DNA of 64,000 nucleotides, from the NCBI RefSeq assembly GCF_003051105.1, contig NZ_QAOO01000009.1:62001-126000 (forward strand), written 5' to 3'. This DNA is from Nitrosomonas nitrosa. GTDB lineage: Bacteria > Pseudomonadota > Gammaproteobacteria > Burkholderiales > Nitrosomonadaceae. Every line of letters starts with the position of its first letter. The stretch's first letter is position 1. This document shows positions 49,001 to 59,425 of this stretch, piece after piece. The notes below the pieces were generated by a model that was given only the letters and a program-made list of their open reading frames with translations, made no database searches and was not told the DNA's origin. A program made the translations under genes and the position numbers.

Positions 49001-49951
49001 TCAATTTCCTGCAAGAATCGACATGACAGCCATGCGTACCGCAATACCAAATGTGACCTGCGGTAAAATCACCGACTGCTTTCCATCCGCGACGGCTGAA
49101 TCGATTTCGACCCCCCGATTCATTGGCCCTGGATGCATCACAATCGCATCCGGTTTGGCCATCGCCAGTTTTTCCTGGGTTAACCCATAATATTTAAAAT
49201 ATTCCTCCGAACTCGGTAAGCTCGCACCCACCATCCGTTCATTCTGCAACCGCAGCATGATCAACACATCGATATCTTTCAACCCCTGAGCCATATCGTG
49301 ATAGACATGCACCCCCAATCGCTCAACCTTGCTCGGCAAGATCGTTTTGGGCGCTATGACACGCACCTCGGGCACGCCCAGTGTCGTCAGTGCATGAATT
49401 TGCGAGCGTGCGACCCTTGAATGCAAAATATCGCCGACGATCGCGACACGCAGATTATGAAAATCCTGCTTGTAGCGTCGAATCGTGAACATATCCAGCA
49501 GCGCTTGGGTCGGATGCGCATGGCGCCCATCACCGGCATTGATGACATGAATATCCGGACGAACATGACTCGCTATCATATGCGCCGCACCGCTCTGGGC
49601 GTGACGAACGACAAACATATCGGCGTGCATCGCCGACAGATTATTGACGGTATCCAGCAATGTTTCCCCTTTGGACTGCGCAGATACCGCGATATTGAGA
49701 TTGATGACATCCGCAGAAAGGCGTTTTGCGGCAATTTCGAAAGTCGTCCGGGTACGCGTGCTGGGTTCGAAAAAAAGGTTGAAGACCGACTTGCCGCGTA
49801 ATAATGGAATTTTCTTGACTTCCCGCTCGGTCACCCCGGCGAATGATTCCGCCGTATCCAGAATATGCCGCAAGATGGAAATCGGCAAGCCTTCGGTGGT
49901 TAGTAAGTGCTGCAATTCACCTTGTTTGTTCAACTGAGGATTTCTGTTCAT
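49001..49951 (-). CDS. pyrB: Aspartate carbamoyltransferase catalytic subunit
   Basis: 316 residues; it joins carbamoyl phosphate and aspartate in pyrimidine synthesis. The carbamoyl-phosphate loop [13 protein letters not shown], the block [12 protein letters not shown] and the late [10 protein letters not shown] are all intact. The N-terminus is slightly extended, as in the class A ATCases that bind a DHOase-like partner. Its start overlaps the pyrR stop by 4 bases. Confidence 0.97.
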   Translation of the reverse strand: MNRNPQLNKQGELQHLLTTEGLPISILRHILDTAESFAGVTEREVKKIPLLRGKSVFNLFFEPSTRTRTTFEIAAKRLSADVINLNIAVSAQSKGETLLDTVNNLSAMHADMFVVRHAQSGAAHMIASHVRPDIHVINAGDGRHAHPTQALLDMFTIRRYKQDFHNLRVAIVGDILHSRVARSQIHALTTLGVPEVRVIAPKTILPSKVERLGVHVYHDMAQGLKDIDVLIMLRLQNERMVGASLPSSEEYFKYYGLTQEKLAMAKPDAIVMHPGPMNRGVEIDSAVADGKQSVILPQVTFGIAVRMAVMSILAGN

Positions 49952-50466
49952 TTCTCAGGAAATCGAATATCACGTAGACCAAGACTCAATTTTCCATCCC
50001 CTTCCTGCTTCAATTCCAGCATTTTATCTTCAGGCAAAGACAGCATCGCACCAATATACTGGGCAGCAATGGGCAACTCCCTTCCGCCACGATCTACCAA
50101 TGCGGCCAAATGGATAGCTGCCGGCCGTCCATAATCGAATATCTCGTTCACCGCAGCGCGAACCGTTCTGCCCGTATAAAGCACATCATCGACTAATATG
50201 ATGTGGCTTCCCTCTATCTCAAAAGGTAATTTCGATGGCTTGACTTGAGGGTGCAAGCCGATCTTGCTGTAATCGTCTCGATAAAAGGAAATATCGAGAA
50301 CGCCCAACGGTAAACGAATACCCAATGCTTGATGCAAGCGCTTGGCAACCCAGGCACCGCCAGTATGAATACCAATCATGGCTGTTGCTTCATTCATATC
50401 GGGGCGCAACTTGGTTGTTAAGTCGGCAAGTAACTGTTCTGCGTCAGGTAGCTGCATAATTGCCAT
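49948..50466 (-). CDS. pyrR: Bifunctional pyr operon regulator / uracil phosphoribosyltransferase
   Basis: About 172 residues with the PRPP-binding signature [18 protein letters not shown] and the RGGRELPI block of PyrR. In Gram-positives it attenuates pyr mRNA; in proteobacteria its regulatory role is less certain, though its place in front of pyrB fits. Start options are the ATG at 50466 (used) and the ATG at 50457; neither has a clear ribosome site. It overlaps the end of ruvX, so the genes are translationally linked. Confidence 0.92.
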   Translation of the reverse strand: MAIMQLPDAEQLLADLTTKLRPDMNEATAMIGIHTGGAWVAKRLHQALGIRLPLGVLDISFYRDDYSKIGLHPQVKPSKLPFEIEGSHIILVDDVLYTGRTVRAAVNEIFDYGRPAAIHLAALVDRGGRELPIAAQYIGAMLSLPEDKMLELKQEGDGKLSLGLRDIRFPEK

Positions 50467-50959
50467 CAAAAAAAGACTGAAGAATGTGCTGCGCGGCTAT
50501 CTGGTCTAGCATAGGCTTTTGTTTTTTTCCTTTAATCCCCAACTCACCCAGTGACGAGCGAGCGGTAATCGTCGTATAACGTTCATCCACTAGGCATGTT
50601 TTGATCCCGAAGCGGCCTTCCAAGCGACGTGCAAACCGTTGACTCAACCGGGTCAGCTCATGCTCCGTTCCATCAGCATGTGTAGGCAGCCCCACCACTA
50701 ATAGCACAGGCTGCCAAGTTTCAATCAGTTTAGCGATGGCCTCAAAACGTTGTTTGGTCATGACACAATCGATGGTGGTTAGCGGGTGAGCCAATTGCAG
50801 CCCCTGCTCGCCAACAGCAACACCGATACGCCGCTCGCCAAAATCAAATGCGAGCACCGTGCCAGCTCTCGATCGAGGTGTATCCCCTGTCATTCGCCCT
50901 GTTTCATGCGAGATGTTTTCGGTTGCCAAAGCCGTTTGCGTATCGGGTGAATTAGGCAT
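50444..50959 (-). CDS. ruvX: Holliday junction resolvase-like protein RuvX/YqgF
   Basis: 171 residues with RNase H-like fold: [39 protein letters not shown] and [13 protein letters not shown]. YqgF is needed for processing the 5' end of pre-16S rRNA. The ATG at 50959 overlaps the yqgE stop by 8 bases; the first 30 residues are an extra polar tail. The yqgE-ruvX-pyrR-pyrB order is common in proteobacteria. Confidence 0.93.
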   Translation of the reverse strand: MPNSPDTQTALATENISHETGRMTGDTPRSRAGTVLAFDFGERRIGVAVGEQGLQLAHPLTTIDCVMTKQRFEAIAKLIETWQPVLLVVGLPTHADGTEHELTRLSQRFARRLEGRFGIKTCLVDERYTTITARSSLGELGIKGKKQKPMLDQIAAQHILQSFFDGNYAAT

Positions 50960-51512
50960 GTCCGACTTGGTTCGATAAATTGGAAAAATTGATCCCCAGC
51001 AGTTGTATGGCCGCCGGCAGGCGCTCTTCAAAGGTGGTTTCAAAAATAATGCGAGCGGATGCCGGCACCGTCAACCATGCGTTCTGCGCCAATTCTTCCT
51101 CGATCTGACCGGGAGCCCAACCCGAATAGCCTAGTGTCACCAGCACTTGTTCTGGGCCATCACTATTGGCAATCGCTTCCAGAATATCGACAGAAGAAGT
51201 CAATCCCACCGCATGATTAACCGCCAACGTTGATTTCCATTCACCCACGGGTTGATGCAACACAAACCCGCTATCGATTTGAACCGGCCCACCAAACAGT
51301 ACGGAGCGGCTAAGCGGCAATGAATCAGCAAACGGAATGCCCAGTTGCTCGAATAGTTTATCTAATGTCAATTCGGTAGGCCGGTTGATGACAAGCCCCA
51401 CTGCGCCATGCTCGTTGTGTTCACAAATATAAGTGAGCGTTTTCGCGAAAAAGGGATCGGTCATATTAGGCATGGCGATTAGAAAATGATCTGTCAGGTT
51501 GATGTTTTTCAT
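50952..51512 (-). CDS. yqgE: YqgE/AlgH family protein (UPF0301)
   Basis: 186 residues of normal length with the family opening [35 protein letters not shown] and the C-terminal [15 protein letters not shown]. The molecular function is unknown. It is the first gene of the yqgE-ruvX-pyrR-pyrB-pyrX set, all transcribed leftwards. Confidence 0.95.
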   Translation of the reverse strand: MKNINLTDHFLIAMPNMTDPFFAKTLTYICEHNEHGAVGLVINRPTELTLDKLFEQLGIPFADSLPLSRSVLFGGPVQIDSGFVLHQPVGEWKSTLAVNHAVGLTSSVDILEAIANSDGPEQVLVTLGYSGWAPGQIEEELAQNAWLTVPASARIIFETTFEERLPAAIQLLGINFSNLSNQVGHA

Positions 51513-51614
51513 AAAAAGACCTCCAGACTGCGCGTGGGAAATCGAAAATTACACTGCATGATCAATCTGAAACAAAAATAGGCGATTAATTCCCACTTCT
51601 TTTGATATTGCTGA

Positions 51615-52241
51615 TCAGACCCAGTAAGCCGTTCGTGTCATGACTGTCGAGCCCATTTTCATGGCGAGTTTCACTGGCAAAGGCAACTCCATACCACCAT
51701 GCGATATCGCCATCGTAGCATGGCTTGCTTCGTCGATTTTCATTTGCGCGACGATTGCCCTGCTTTTCAAGTCCTGGTGAGGCAACCTATGTAAATGGTC
51801 GGCAAGATGTGCTTCCACCTGATGCTCCGTTTCAGCCAGAAAACCGAGATTCCATTTATCACCCAGCGTGCCCGCCACCAAGCCGATGGCGAAAGAACCA
51901 CCATACCAAAAGGGATTGAGCAAGCTTTTTCGCCCCCCCAGCTCAGTGAGTCGGCGCTCAGTCCAAGCCAAGTGCTCGGTCTCCTCGCGGGCAGCTTGTG
52001 TCAACGCATTCTGAACTTCCTGATTTCTTGCAGTCAACGCTTGTCCTTGATAAAGCGCTTGGGCACAAATTTCACCCACGTGATTCACACGCATCAAAGC
52101 AGATGACTCTTTTCTATCGTCATCCGTCAAATCATTTTCAGGTAAATTTTTTCCGGGTACAGAACGCAAGGTTTGAGCGGGCACCATCAATGTTCGTAAC
52201 GCATTATCAAAACCAATAATGAATTTGTCTATATTCAGCAT
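51615..52241 (-). CDS. coq7: Coq7-type demethoxyubiquinone hydroxylase
   Basis: 208 residues. A di-iron enzyme for the last hydroxylation in ubiquinone synthesis, peripheral to the inner membrane. Iron-binding motifs are [33 protein letters not shown] and [11 protein letters not shown]. Length and order of motifs are those of bacterial Coq7. It is flanked by yqgE and the iron-sulfur protein gene on the same strand. Confidence 0.95.
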   Translation of the reverse strand: MLNIDKFIIGFDNALRTLMVPAQTLRSVPGKNLPENDLTDDDRKESSALMRVNHVGEICAQALYQGQALTARNQEVQNALTQAAREETEHLAWTERRLTELGGRKSLLNPFWYGGSFAIGLVAGTLGDKWNLGFLAETEHQVEAHLADHLHRLPHQDLKSRAIVAQMKIDEASHATMAISHGGMELPLPVKLAMKMGSTVMTRTAYWV

Positions 52242-52277
52242 GGTTCAACTCCAAATTAAGCAAGATTGAATAGTTTA

Positions 52278-53630
52278 TCACGGTATAGCCATTTGCCGGG
52301 CCAGCAACGTGACAGGATGTAACACTTCGATTACGCAGCCTTGCCGCTTTTGATGCTGCAAGCCACTGGCGATATGCAGTGCACAGCCGATATTCGAAGT
52401 CACAAGATAGCGCGCGTGCAAGCGAGTCAATGCCGCAATTTTTTCATTCAACAGCGATTCTGCGATCTCTGGTTGATCGAGAAAGTAAGTTCCGGCCGCA
52501 CCGCAACACTGATGATTACCCGCAAGCGCTACCACCTCGATCTCGGGAATATGCGAAAGCAACTGATAAGGAAGGCTTGCGGCACGCAGCACGTTACGCA
52601 GCGTACAAGGGTCATGTACCGCAACTTTTTTAGGTAGAGGTGCGAAGCTGACTTCGCTCCAGTCTTGCTCGACCAGAAACTGATTGATATCCATGACAGG
52701 CGCGGAGAAACTTTCCAGCGGCTGCTGTGCCGATCGTTCAACCAAATGCGCGCCGCAGCCGGAAGCCGTACTGATAATCGCGTCGATCTTCAGATCAGCG
52801 AAGGCCCGCTTGTTTTGCAAGATCAAAGCTTTCGCCTCATCCATGCGACCGCTGTGCTGGTATAACGCACCACAGCATGTTTGTGTACGGGGGACATGGA
52901 CCGTATACCCCAGATGATTCAACACAAAAATGGCCGCAAGGTTAGTCTCGGTATCAATCAGCCTTGCGACACACCCCAAAAACAAGGCGACAGCACCACG
53001 CTGCACGCCTACGGCGGGATAGACTGCTCGCCATTTATAACGGTAGCGATGAACGGACGGCAATTTCGATAACAATAACGCGAATGGCGTCCCTTTTACA
53101 AAACCCAATCGCTGCAGGCCCGCTTGCAAGCCAGTTATCTGAAACAGACGAATAAATGGGCGAATGAGATCGAAGCGCGACGGCTTGGCAATAAAAACAT
53201 GCTCCAGCACGGCTCGTAGGCCACGTTTTTTTTGATCAACCTCCTTTTCAGACAGGTGGACAGACGATACGGACACTAGGCTACGGGCTTCATCGATAAT
53301 CCGGCCGAAAGCCACATGATTGGGACAAGCCACTTCGCACGCCCGGCATGTCAAACATCGATCGATATGTAACTTGAACCGGTCGTTCATCGGGATGCGC
53401 TCGTTTGCCACACCACTTATCATCGCGATCCGTCCACGTGGCGAGTCAGCTTCAGACAACGTTATGCGATAGGTAGGGCAATGTGGCAAACAGAGCCCGC
53501 AAGAAACACAGTGGTTAGCTTCTGCCAACAAGTTAGCTCGCGCAGACTCGATGAGCGTATCATCATTTTGATTTTGATTAGGCAAACCCAATTCCTTCTG
53601 AATATCCCGATTATTTCGCTTGTACTGCAT
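52278..53630 (-). CDS. GlcF-like iron-sulfur (CCG domain) oxidoreductase subunit
   Basis: 450 residues. Two 4Fe-4S clusters at the N-terminus (CVSCGLCLPHCPTY and CLTCRACEVACPN) and two C-terminal cysteine-rich CCG domains (TCCGALYQHSG and QCCGAAGTYF), as in the glycolate oxidase iron-sulfur subunit GlcF. No GlcD or GlcE gene is adjacent, so the partner flavoprotein and substrate are unknown. It is divergent from rpsP. Confidence 0.88.
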   Translation of the reverse strand: MQYKRNNRDIQKELGLPNQNQNDDTLIESARANLLAEANHCVSCGLCLPHCPTYRITLSEADSPRGRIAMISGVANERIPMNDRFKLHIDRCLTCRACEVACPNHVAFGRIIDEARSLVSVSSVHLSEKEVDQKKRGLRAVLEHVFIAKPSRFDLIRPFIRLFQITGLQAGLQRLGFVKGTPFALLLSKLPSVHRYRYKWRAVYPAVGVQRGAVALFLGCVARLIDTETNLAAIFVLNHLGYTVHVPRTQTCCGALYQHSGRMDEAKALILQNKRAFADLKIDAIISTASGCGAHLVERSAQQPLESFSAPVMDINQFLVEQDWSEVSFAPLPKKVAVHDPCTLRNVLRAASLPYQLLSHIPEIEVVALAGNHQCCGAAGTYFLDQPEIAESLLNEKIAALTRLHARYLVTSNIGCALHIASGLQHQKRQGCVIEVLHPVTLLARQMAIP

Positions 53631-53805
53631 GAATCAGAAATCAGAAAAAAATACAACTATTTCTGTCTGATTATGATCAGATCGCATCAAAGTAAAAAGT
53701 TTTTTATTTTTTTACTGTTATTGCTTGCTAAGCTATAGAAAATTACCATAAAATTGCGCGTTTTTAGTTAGATTTGTCAACACAGGAACATACAAACAAT
53801 CAAAT

Positions 53806-54072
53806 ATGGTAATTATTCGACTGGCGCGCGGCGGCGCTAAAAAAAGACCTTTCTACAATATGGTGGTAACGGACTCTCGTAGCAGACGCGATGGCAGATT
53901 CATCGAGCGCGTTGGCTTTTACAATCCACGGGCAACCGGGGGCGAGGAAGCATTACGTGTTCAAATGGATCGTTTGGCTCACTGGCAAGCCAATGGCGCC
54001 CAATTGTCCAGTACAGTAACAAGATTGATTAAGCAGTTTAGTGCACAGCAAAAAACAACGCAAGCAAGCTAA
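53806..54072 (+). CDS. rpsP: Ribosomal protein bS16
   Basis: 88 residues, normal length, with the signature [25 protein letters not shown] and ERVGFYNP. It is the first gene of the conserved rpsP-rimM-trmD-rplS operon. Confidence 0.97.
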   Translation: MVIIRLARGGAKKRPFYNMVVTDSRSRRDGRFIERVGFYNPRATGGEEALRVQMDRLAHWQANGAQLSSTVTRLIKQFSAQQKTTQAS

Positions 54073-54097
54073 TTCCAATCAATGTTCAACTGAATGC

Positions 54098-54613
54098 ATG
54101 GTCCCTATGGGCCACGTTATAGGCCCGTTCGGCATTCTTGGCTGGGTTAAGATAGCGCATTACACGGATCATCTCGAGAATTTACTCGACTATCCTGTGT
54201 GGTGGTTAGGCAAGCAAAGCGAAGATACATGGAAGGCGATGAATGTCGTATCTTACAATATTCATGACAATCGTTTGACCGTCTCATTTGAAGAATGCCG
54301 TGACCGTACCCAAGCATCGCAACTCAAGGGAATGCAAATAGCGGTTCCACGCAACCAATTACCCGCCCTACCCGAGACTGGCGAAGAAGGTTATTACTGG
54401 TCGGATCTCATCGGTATGAACGTGCTTAATTTACAACACGAAGAATTTGGAAATGTTATTGGTTTATTGAGGACGGGCGCCAACGATGTTTTGCAAGTTC
54501 GATCAATGAAAGAAGATCAGCAAGAACGCTTGGTACCCTTTATTGACCAGGTTATTGTCGAAGTCGATTTAAAAACACGCAAAATAATAATCGACTGGGG
54601 ATTGGATTACTGA
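54098..54613 (+). CDS. rimM: Ribosome maturation factor RimM
   Basis: 171 residues, with the RimM N-terminal domain [16 protein letters not shown] and the PRC-barrel ([24 protein letters not shown]). It binds S19 during 30S assembly. The ATG at 54098 fits family starts; a GTG at 54041, overlapping rpsP, is in frame but would add 19 atypical residues. Neither has a strong ribosome site, so coupling to rpsP is likely. Confidence 0.94.
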   Translation: MVPMGHVIGPFGILGWVKIAHYTDHLENLLDYPVWWLGKQSEDTWKAMNVVSYNIHDNRLTVSFEECRDRTQASQLKGMQIAVPRNQLPALPETGEEGYYWSDLIGMNVLNLQHEEFGNVIGLLRTGANDVLQVRSMKEDQQERLVPFIDQVIVEVDLKTRKIIIDWGLDY

Positions 54614-54627
54614 CCGGGAGACGTATT

Positions 54628-55404
54628 TTGCCGTTGCAAATCGATGTCATTACACTCTTTCCTGAAATGTTCCAGGCTATTACCTGCTATGGCATTAGCG
54701 GTAGAGCATACAGAAACGATGTATTTCAGTTGCACACTTGGAACCCGCGTGATTTTGCAACTGATAACTACCGGACAATAGATGATAGCCCTTACGGGGG
54801 TGGACCTGGCATGGTCATGCTCCCGCAGCCGCTAGATGATGCCATCAATCAGGCCAGATCCCGACAACGGACAGAAGCAATCGATAAAACCCATGTTATT
54901 TACCTTTCACCGCAGGGAACATTGCTCGATCATGAAAAAATTTTACAGTTATCTCAGCTGAATGGACTGATATTGCTTTGTGGGCGTTATGAGGGTATTG
55001 ATGAACGAATCATCACACGGCAAGTGGATGAGGAAATTTCTATCGGAAACTATGTTATTTCAGGTGGCGAACTGGCCGCTATGGTCCTGATAGACGGTAT
55101 AATACGACAAACTCCAGGTGTGCTGGGTTGCGCCGAATCGGCCAAAGAAGATTCTTTTGTTCATAATTTACTGGAATACCCACAATATACCCGGCCAGAA
55201 AATTACCGGGGTGATTCGGTACCCAGTATCCTCCTTTCGGGAGACCACGCAAAAATCTATCGCTGGCGACTGCAACAATCGCTTGGCAGAACCTGGTTGA
55301 AACGACCCGATTTATGGGATCTCAAGCATAAACAAGGTTTATCCAAGGAAGAAAACGAATTATTGGAAGCATTCAAACGGACTCAGCATCTCAAAATAAA
55401 TTAA
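54628..55404 (+). CDS. trmD: tRNA (guanine37-N1)-methyltransferase
   Basis: 258 residues, SPOUT-class, start TTG with a GGGAG site. TrmD makes m1G37, preventing frameshifts. Blocks: [31 protein letters not shown] and the knot [20 protein letters not shown]. It is third in the operon, 14 bases after rimM. Confidence 0.97.
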   Translation: MPLQIDVITLFPEMFQAITCYGISGRAYRNDVFQLHTWNPRDFATDNYRTIDDSPYGGGPGMVMLPQPLDDAINQARSRQRTEAIDKTHVIYLSPQGTLLDHEKILQLSQLNGLILLCGRYEGIDERIITRQVDEEISIGNYVISGGELAAMVLIDGIIRQTPGVLGCAESAKEDSFVHNLLEYPQYTRPENYRGDSVPSILLSGDHAKIYRWRLQQSLGRTWLKRPDLWDLKHKQGLSKEENELLEAFKRTQHLKIN

Positions 55405-55429
55405 CCCTAGACAATATCAGGAGACAAGA

Positions 55430-55819
55430 ATGAATTTGATCGAACAATTAGAGCAGGAAGAAATCGCGCGGCTTGGCAAGGTTATCCCAAATTTCTCGGC
55501 CGGCGATACCGTCGTAGTCAACGTAAATGTAGTCGAAGGTGAACGCAAGCGCGTTCAGGCTTATGAAGGGGTTGTCATTGCCAAACGCAATCGTGGACTT
55601 AACTCATCGTTCATTGTACGCAAAATATCCAGTGGCGAAGGGGTCGAACGGACCTTCCAAACCTACTCCCCCATGATTGCCAGCATTGAAGTCAAGCGCC
55701 GCGGCGATGTCCGTCGCGCGAAGCTATATTATTTAAGAAATCGCTCAGGTAAATCCGCGAGAATTCGCGAGAAACTCCCCAGCCGCATCACTGAAGCAAC
55801 CAACCAAGCGGAAGCATAG
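55430..55819 (+). CDS. rplS: Ribosomal protein bL19
   Basis: 129 residues with [20 protein letters not shown] and [17 protein letters not shown], and a short C-terminal extension. It is the last gene of the operon. The following 125 bases contain a hairpin (ggcgacc...ggtcgcc, about 55882-55910) without a clear T-run. Confidence 0.97.
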   Translation: MNLIEQLEQEEIARLGKVIPNFSAGDTVVVNVNVVEGERKRVQAYEGVVIAKRNRGLNSSFIVRKISSGEGVERTFQTYSPMIASIEVKRRGDVRRAKLYYLRNRSGKSARIREKLPSRITEATNQAEA

Positions 55820-55945
55820 AAGTAGGCAGCTAAAGCTGTCGCTCAGTTTTAGCGGCGAAACCAATCGGTATCAGGCAGAAAGGCGACCAGAGTCTGTACT
55901 CGGTCGCCACGCCATCTTCTCACCGAATAGGTAAATTTCCTTTGA

Positions 55946-56290
55946 TCATGCCAGAAGCTTCTTCACGTTTTCTGGCGGCCTAGCTATAACCGCTTTATTG
56001 CCTCTTACAACGATAGGCCGTTGAATCAAATCAGGGTTGTCAACCATCAGCTGCAATAATTCATCATCGGATGCAGCATCAGTTCCGCGCGCCTTCGGTT
56101 CATCTGCGCGTAAGATATCCCTGACTGACAAATTGAGTTTTTGTACCAGCTCGCGCAGCAACTCGACTGTCATCGGCTGCTCGTAGTAATTGATACTATC
56201 AAACACCTCCCCACTTTCATTCAGCAGAGCCAGTGTTGCGCGGCATTTACTGCACGTGGGTTTCTGATAAATAGTTATTGTGTCCTTCAT
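55946..56290 (-). CDS. arsC: ArsC-family (glutaredoxin-type) arsenate reductase
   Basis: 114 residues, thioredoxin fold of the ArsC/Spx class. The active-site segment is KPTCSKC with C13 as nucleophile, and LIQRPIVVRGNKAVIARPP carries conserved arginines. No arsB or arsR lies nearby, so a role in arsenate resistance is by family only; a general thiol role is possible. It is convergent with rplS. Confidence 0.88.
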   Translation of the reverse strand: MKDTITIYQKPTCSKCRATLALLNESGEVFDSINYYEQPMTVELLRELVQKLNLSVRDILRADEPKARGTDAASDDELLQLMVDNPDLIQRPIVVRGNKAVIARPPENVKKLLA

Positions 56291-56377
56291 TCTGTTTTCT
56301 CTGTTTATAAAGATCCATCAATGGAAAAAATCAGAGTGATTGCTATTTATTACCCAGAAAATATATCTATACCCTGC

Positions 56378-56893
56378 CTACTTTACGCCACATTCCTTGG
56401 AAATGGCGCCATACGCAGCGGATGAGCCTGATAACCCGAATGTATCTGCCGTCGTTGTATCCCGTGCAGAGGTGCCCTTGACAACCATTGCACTACCGCT
56501 ACGAATCGCATTGGTCAATCTGTTATCCATCGCTTCATCGGGCGCCCAGGCCGTTTCATTCTGAGTAAACAGCTTAAAATTCTGACTACCAATACTCACT
56601 GTCACTTCACTGCCTTGTTTAAAGGGATAACCTGCCACAAAACTGAATACGTTCTTACTTTTTTCAGCAGGCCGATGTGTAACGAGCGCAAAAACATCCC
56701 CGCGTCGGGTATAGTTTCCTTCCGATTTCTTTGGTTTACTCACCATATAGCAGACTTTATTGCCGCCTTCCATATAAACATAAGCAGTCCAGTCATTGAA
56801 TTCACCAATCACTTTTGGATCAGCCGAAAAAACCATTCCGCTCATCATAAGTCCAGCCAGAAAAGCACACCGCTTTACAAAAGTTAGTTTCAT
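56378..56893 (-). CDS. IalB-like exported protein
   Basis: 171 residues from the ATG at 56893, beginning with a signal peptide (KRCAFLAGLMMSGMVFSA). The mature part has the invasion-associated-locus-B pattern: CYMVSKPKK near the start, VFALVTHRP, FVAGYPFKQGS, TAWAPDEAMDN, MVVKGTSARDTTTADTFGL and a final Cys. The name comes from Bartonella; in free-living bacteria the role is unknown, probably periplasmic. It lies about 55 bases downstream of the DUF2024 gene. Confidence 0.8.
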   Translation of the reverse strand: MKLTFVKRCAFLAGLMMSGMVFSADPKVIGEFNDWTAYVYMEGGNKVCYMVSKPKKSEGNYTRRGDVFALVTHRPAEKSKNVFSFVAGYPFKQGSEVTVSIGSQNFKLFTQNETAWAPDEAMDNRLTNAIRSGSAMVVKGTSARDTTTADTFGLSGSSAAYGAISKECGVK

Positions 56894-56948
56894 TATATAA
56901 ATCCCAAAAATTATTGGATCGGAACGTGATTGCTCATACCCGCCTGAA

Positions 56949-57206
56949 TTAATTGCAGCCTTCCATCTTGTATATGAAATAACCGTCTTTATTGATCGTT
57001 TCAATCACTTCTTCTGGCGCACCCTGACTATGACAGAATCTGCACTCTCTGCTAGTCACGACAGCATCCCCCTCCCCAATCGATGCCAGCCATTCCTTAG
57101 CGTATTCGATCGCCTTTTTTTCATCTTTCACGGAGGTGAATACGTCAAAATGCATGATATGGCCATCTTTAGCTTTTACATAGGTATCGTAAACATGTAT
57201 TTCCAT
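56949..57206 (-). CDS. DUF2024 family protein
   Basis: 85 residues; the whole protein matches DUF2024: MEIHVYDTYVKAKDGHIMHFDVF, and a CxxC pair in SRECRFCHSQGAPEE near the middle that could bind a metal. The function is unknown. It is probably co-transcribed with the IalB-like gene. Confidence 0.85.
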   Translation of the reverse strand: MEIHVYDTYVKAKDGHIMHFDVFTSVKDEKKAIEYAKEWLASIGEGDAVVTSRECRFCHSQGAPEEVIETINKDGYFIYKMEGCN

Positions 57207-57301
57207 CGAATATTCCTTTTTGAAAAAAATTAAATATGTCGGACAATTAAATAAGAAGACAAGTTGATTAATGGGTTGAAGATTTCTGATTCATCTTGCT
57301 A

Positions 57302-57994
57302 TTATGCCATTTTTCGCCGCGCCACAATAACTCCATCTCGCGTGGGATTGATAAACGTATCGAAGTCGGGGTCATTAAATATCATGTGGTTATGCGCACG
57401 AATCGCCTCTGTCCAGCCCGAAACAATATCGGTAAACTCTTCAACCGCCACTCTCCCATGCCAGAGTACGTTATCCGCAATGTAGAGACCGCCTGGACGA
57501 ATCCGGTCTTTCGCCATCTGCCACACTTCTGGATACCCCCCTTTATCAGCGTCGTTGTAACAGATATCGAACATACCCTCGGTTTGCAAAAAAATTTCTT
57601 GCGCATAGCCCACATGAAATTCCACCCTATCCCACAACTCAGCCGAAGTCAGATACTGCTCAGCTTGAATTTTGTTTGCGGCATTGCCGTCGGTACAAAT
57701 GACCCGCCCCTCCGCTCCCACCGCTCTGGCAAACCAGTAAGCGGAATACCCATAACCGCTGCCAAATTCGAATATACGCTTGGCATCGATCATTTTTGCC
57801 ATTACCTCTAGCGAATTGCCTACCAAGCGATCCACAATCGGGAAGTTTTTCTGTTTTGCCAAAGCTTCCATTTCGATCAATACCGGATGGTCAGTGTGTT
57901 CGACGAGGCCGCGCATATAACGCTCGATTGCTGGATGCACCGGGATCAGTGCATTTGGATTTTCAACGGTTGGGGACTGCACATTTGCCATCAT
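57302..57994 (-). CDS. SAM-dependent O-methyltransferase (caffeoyl-CoA OMT family)
   Basis: 230 residues of the Methyltransf_3 type. SAM motif RIFEFGSGYGYSAYWFA, the DICYNDADKGGYPEV segment with metal-binding acidic residues, and RPGGLYIADNVLWHG are visible. The substrate is unknown; bacterial members often modify secondary metabolites or glycans, and the adjoining cluster is one of surface glycan genes. It follows the O-antigen ligase-like gene by about 50 bases on the same strand. Confidence 0.87.
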   Translation of the reverse strand: MMANVQSPTVENPNALIPVHPAIERYMRGLVEHTDHPVLIEMEALAKQKNFPIVDRLVGNSLEVMAKMIDAKRIFEFGSGYGYSAYWFARAVGAEGRVICTDGNAANKIQAEQYLTSAELWDRVEFHVGYAQEIFLQTEGMFDICYNDADKGGYPEVWQMAKDRIRPGGLYIADNVLWHGRVAVEEFTDIVSGWTEAIRAHNHMIFNDPDFDTFINPTRDGVIVARRKMA

Positions 57995-58045
57995 CTATCC
58001 TCCCTTTGAGCAATAAATTCTAAATCGATAACAAAACCAAACCCA

Positions 58046-59299
58046 TCATACCTTGATCACATTGACTGGCCGCATCTCGGATACCGATCGTTGCCAACAA
58101 ACCGCCATTGCGGTGACCGCTAGCAGCAGGATCGGAATCCTGTTGTATAGTAAAAAGGTATCCGACAATCCTGCCAGAAAAACATAACAAATCAAAGCCG
58201 CGCCAAATACGCTTAGCCGATGAATTTTGAACGTCCGATACCAGCTCCACATTAGCAAAGCCAAAGTCAAAATGCCTAATCCCCCCAAATGCATGCCGAT
58301 TTCAATCCAATCGTTATGATAATGAGATGTTTTATGAAACTCTGGCAGGCCTTTATATAGGCCATTTTTATAGGTTTGTATGGTCTCTTCAAAATAGACT
58401 TCCGGTCTACCCGTGCCATGGCCCAATAACGGTTTTTCAGCAATGCCATGCATACCGATATCCCATATTGCATACCGGTAGCCAAGGCTGGTCGAGTAAT
58501 TACCTTCTACCATGGCTTTCAAATCGCTCCCGATCAGTACAAGCCTTTCCTGAAAAATAGGGCTACTCATGGCAAATAGAAAGATAGCTGCCATAATCGA
58601 AGCAAACACACCAAACAGCAATTTAACCTCCGTTCGGTAACGCAGAAAGATAAGCAACAAAAGTGCAAATACTGTGGCCAGCAGCAGACTTCGCGCATTC
58701 TGATTAAATTGGAGAAAAAGCAATAAAAAAGCGATGAACCAGCACAGCATGGCCATCTTTCTGGTCTGACAGATACTCCCTATGTAAAATACCAGAAGGA
58801 TGCCGATTCCCAACATCGCCGAATAGGCGAGATAAGAGATCTCAAAAAAAGGCACGCCCTGCTCCCCTAATACAAACCATTGGTAAATACCTGCAGTTAA
58901 CACGCTTACATAACCCACCAGGAAGGCAGCGATCGCCCAAAAGAGCCGAGGTTTGTTCAATAAGGCAAAAAAAGGGATAAACGTCAAAAAAATAAAATAT
59001 TTTTTCCATTTATTCTGTCCGGCTTCGGCATACTCCCCCCAAAGCAAGCCCAAAGCCAATAACCCACAGAAGGTCAGCACCCCGAACACCAAGGGTTCTT
59101 TTACTAACTGACCGAACTTCTGCAACCCGCCATCGATCACCCACGCCAGGGTCAGAAGGAAAAAAGCGTAAAAAAGCGACCATTTTTGCCAAAGCGCAAT
59201 ACCAAAAAAAATCAGCGCACATCGCGCAAACAAATCACGCCAACCATACGCAAGCACATTCTCTCCAGGAAAAAGCGAACCGACTCGATTTTCAGCCAT
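58046..59299 (-). CDS. O-antigen ligase/polymerase-like membrane protein (Wzy_C)
   Basis: 417 residues with about ten membrane segments and one large periplasmic loop (about 275-345) that contains LGYRYAIWDIGMHGIAEKPLLGHGTG and HYHNDWIEIGMHLG, the Wzy_C/WaaL signature with its conserved His and Arg residues. It would ligate or polymerise a lipid-linked glycan on the periplasmic side. A GTG four codons upstream is an alternative start. Confidence 0.87.
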   Translation of the reverse strand: MAENRVGSLFPGENVLAYGWRDLFARCALIFFGIALWQKWSLFYAFFLLTLAWVIDGGLQKFGQLVKEPLVFGVLTFCGLLALGLLWGEYAEAGQNKWKKYFIFLTFIPFFALLNKPRLFWAIAAFLVGYVSVLTAGIYQWFVLGEQGVPFFEISYLAYSAMLGIGILLVFYIGSICQTRKMAMLCWFIAFLLLFLQFNQNARSLLLATVFALLLLIFLRYRTEVKLLFGVFASIMAAIFLFAMSSPIFQERLVLIGSDLKAMVEGNYSTSLGYRYAIWDIGMHGIAEKPLLGHGTGRPEVYFEETIQTYKNGLYKGLPEFHKTSHYHNDWIEIGMHLGGLGILTLALLMWSWYRTFKIHRLSVFGAALICYVFLAGLSDTFLLYNRIPILLLAVTAMAVCWQRSVSEMRPVNVIKV

Positions 59300-59425
59300 T
59301 TGTAGTAACACCCGTCATTGAAAAAACATTTTCTTCGGAGAGCAAAAATTCATGCATAAAAAATACGATTACTAGAATATTTATAAACAGACGAGCAAGT
59401 ACTCATGTGATAAGCAATTAGCGGC

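Noticed and set aside
55882..55910. ggcgacc/ggtcgcc hairpin after rplS, considered as the operon terminator
   Set aside because: No T-run follows; it may still help termination but cannot be called with confidence.
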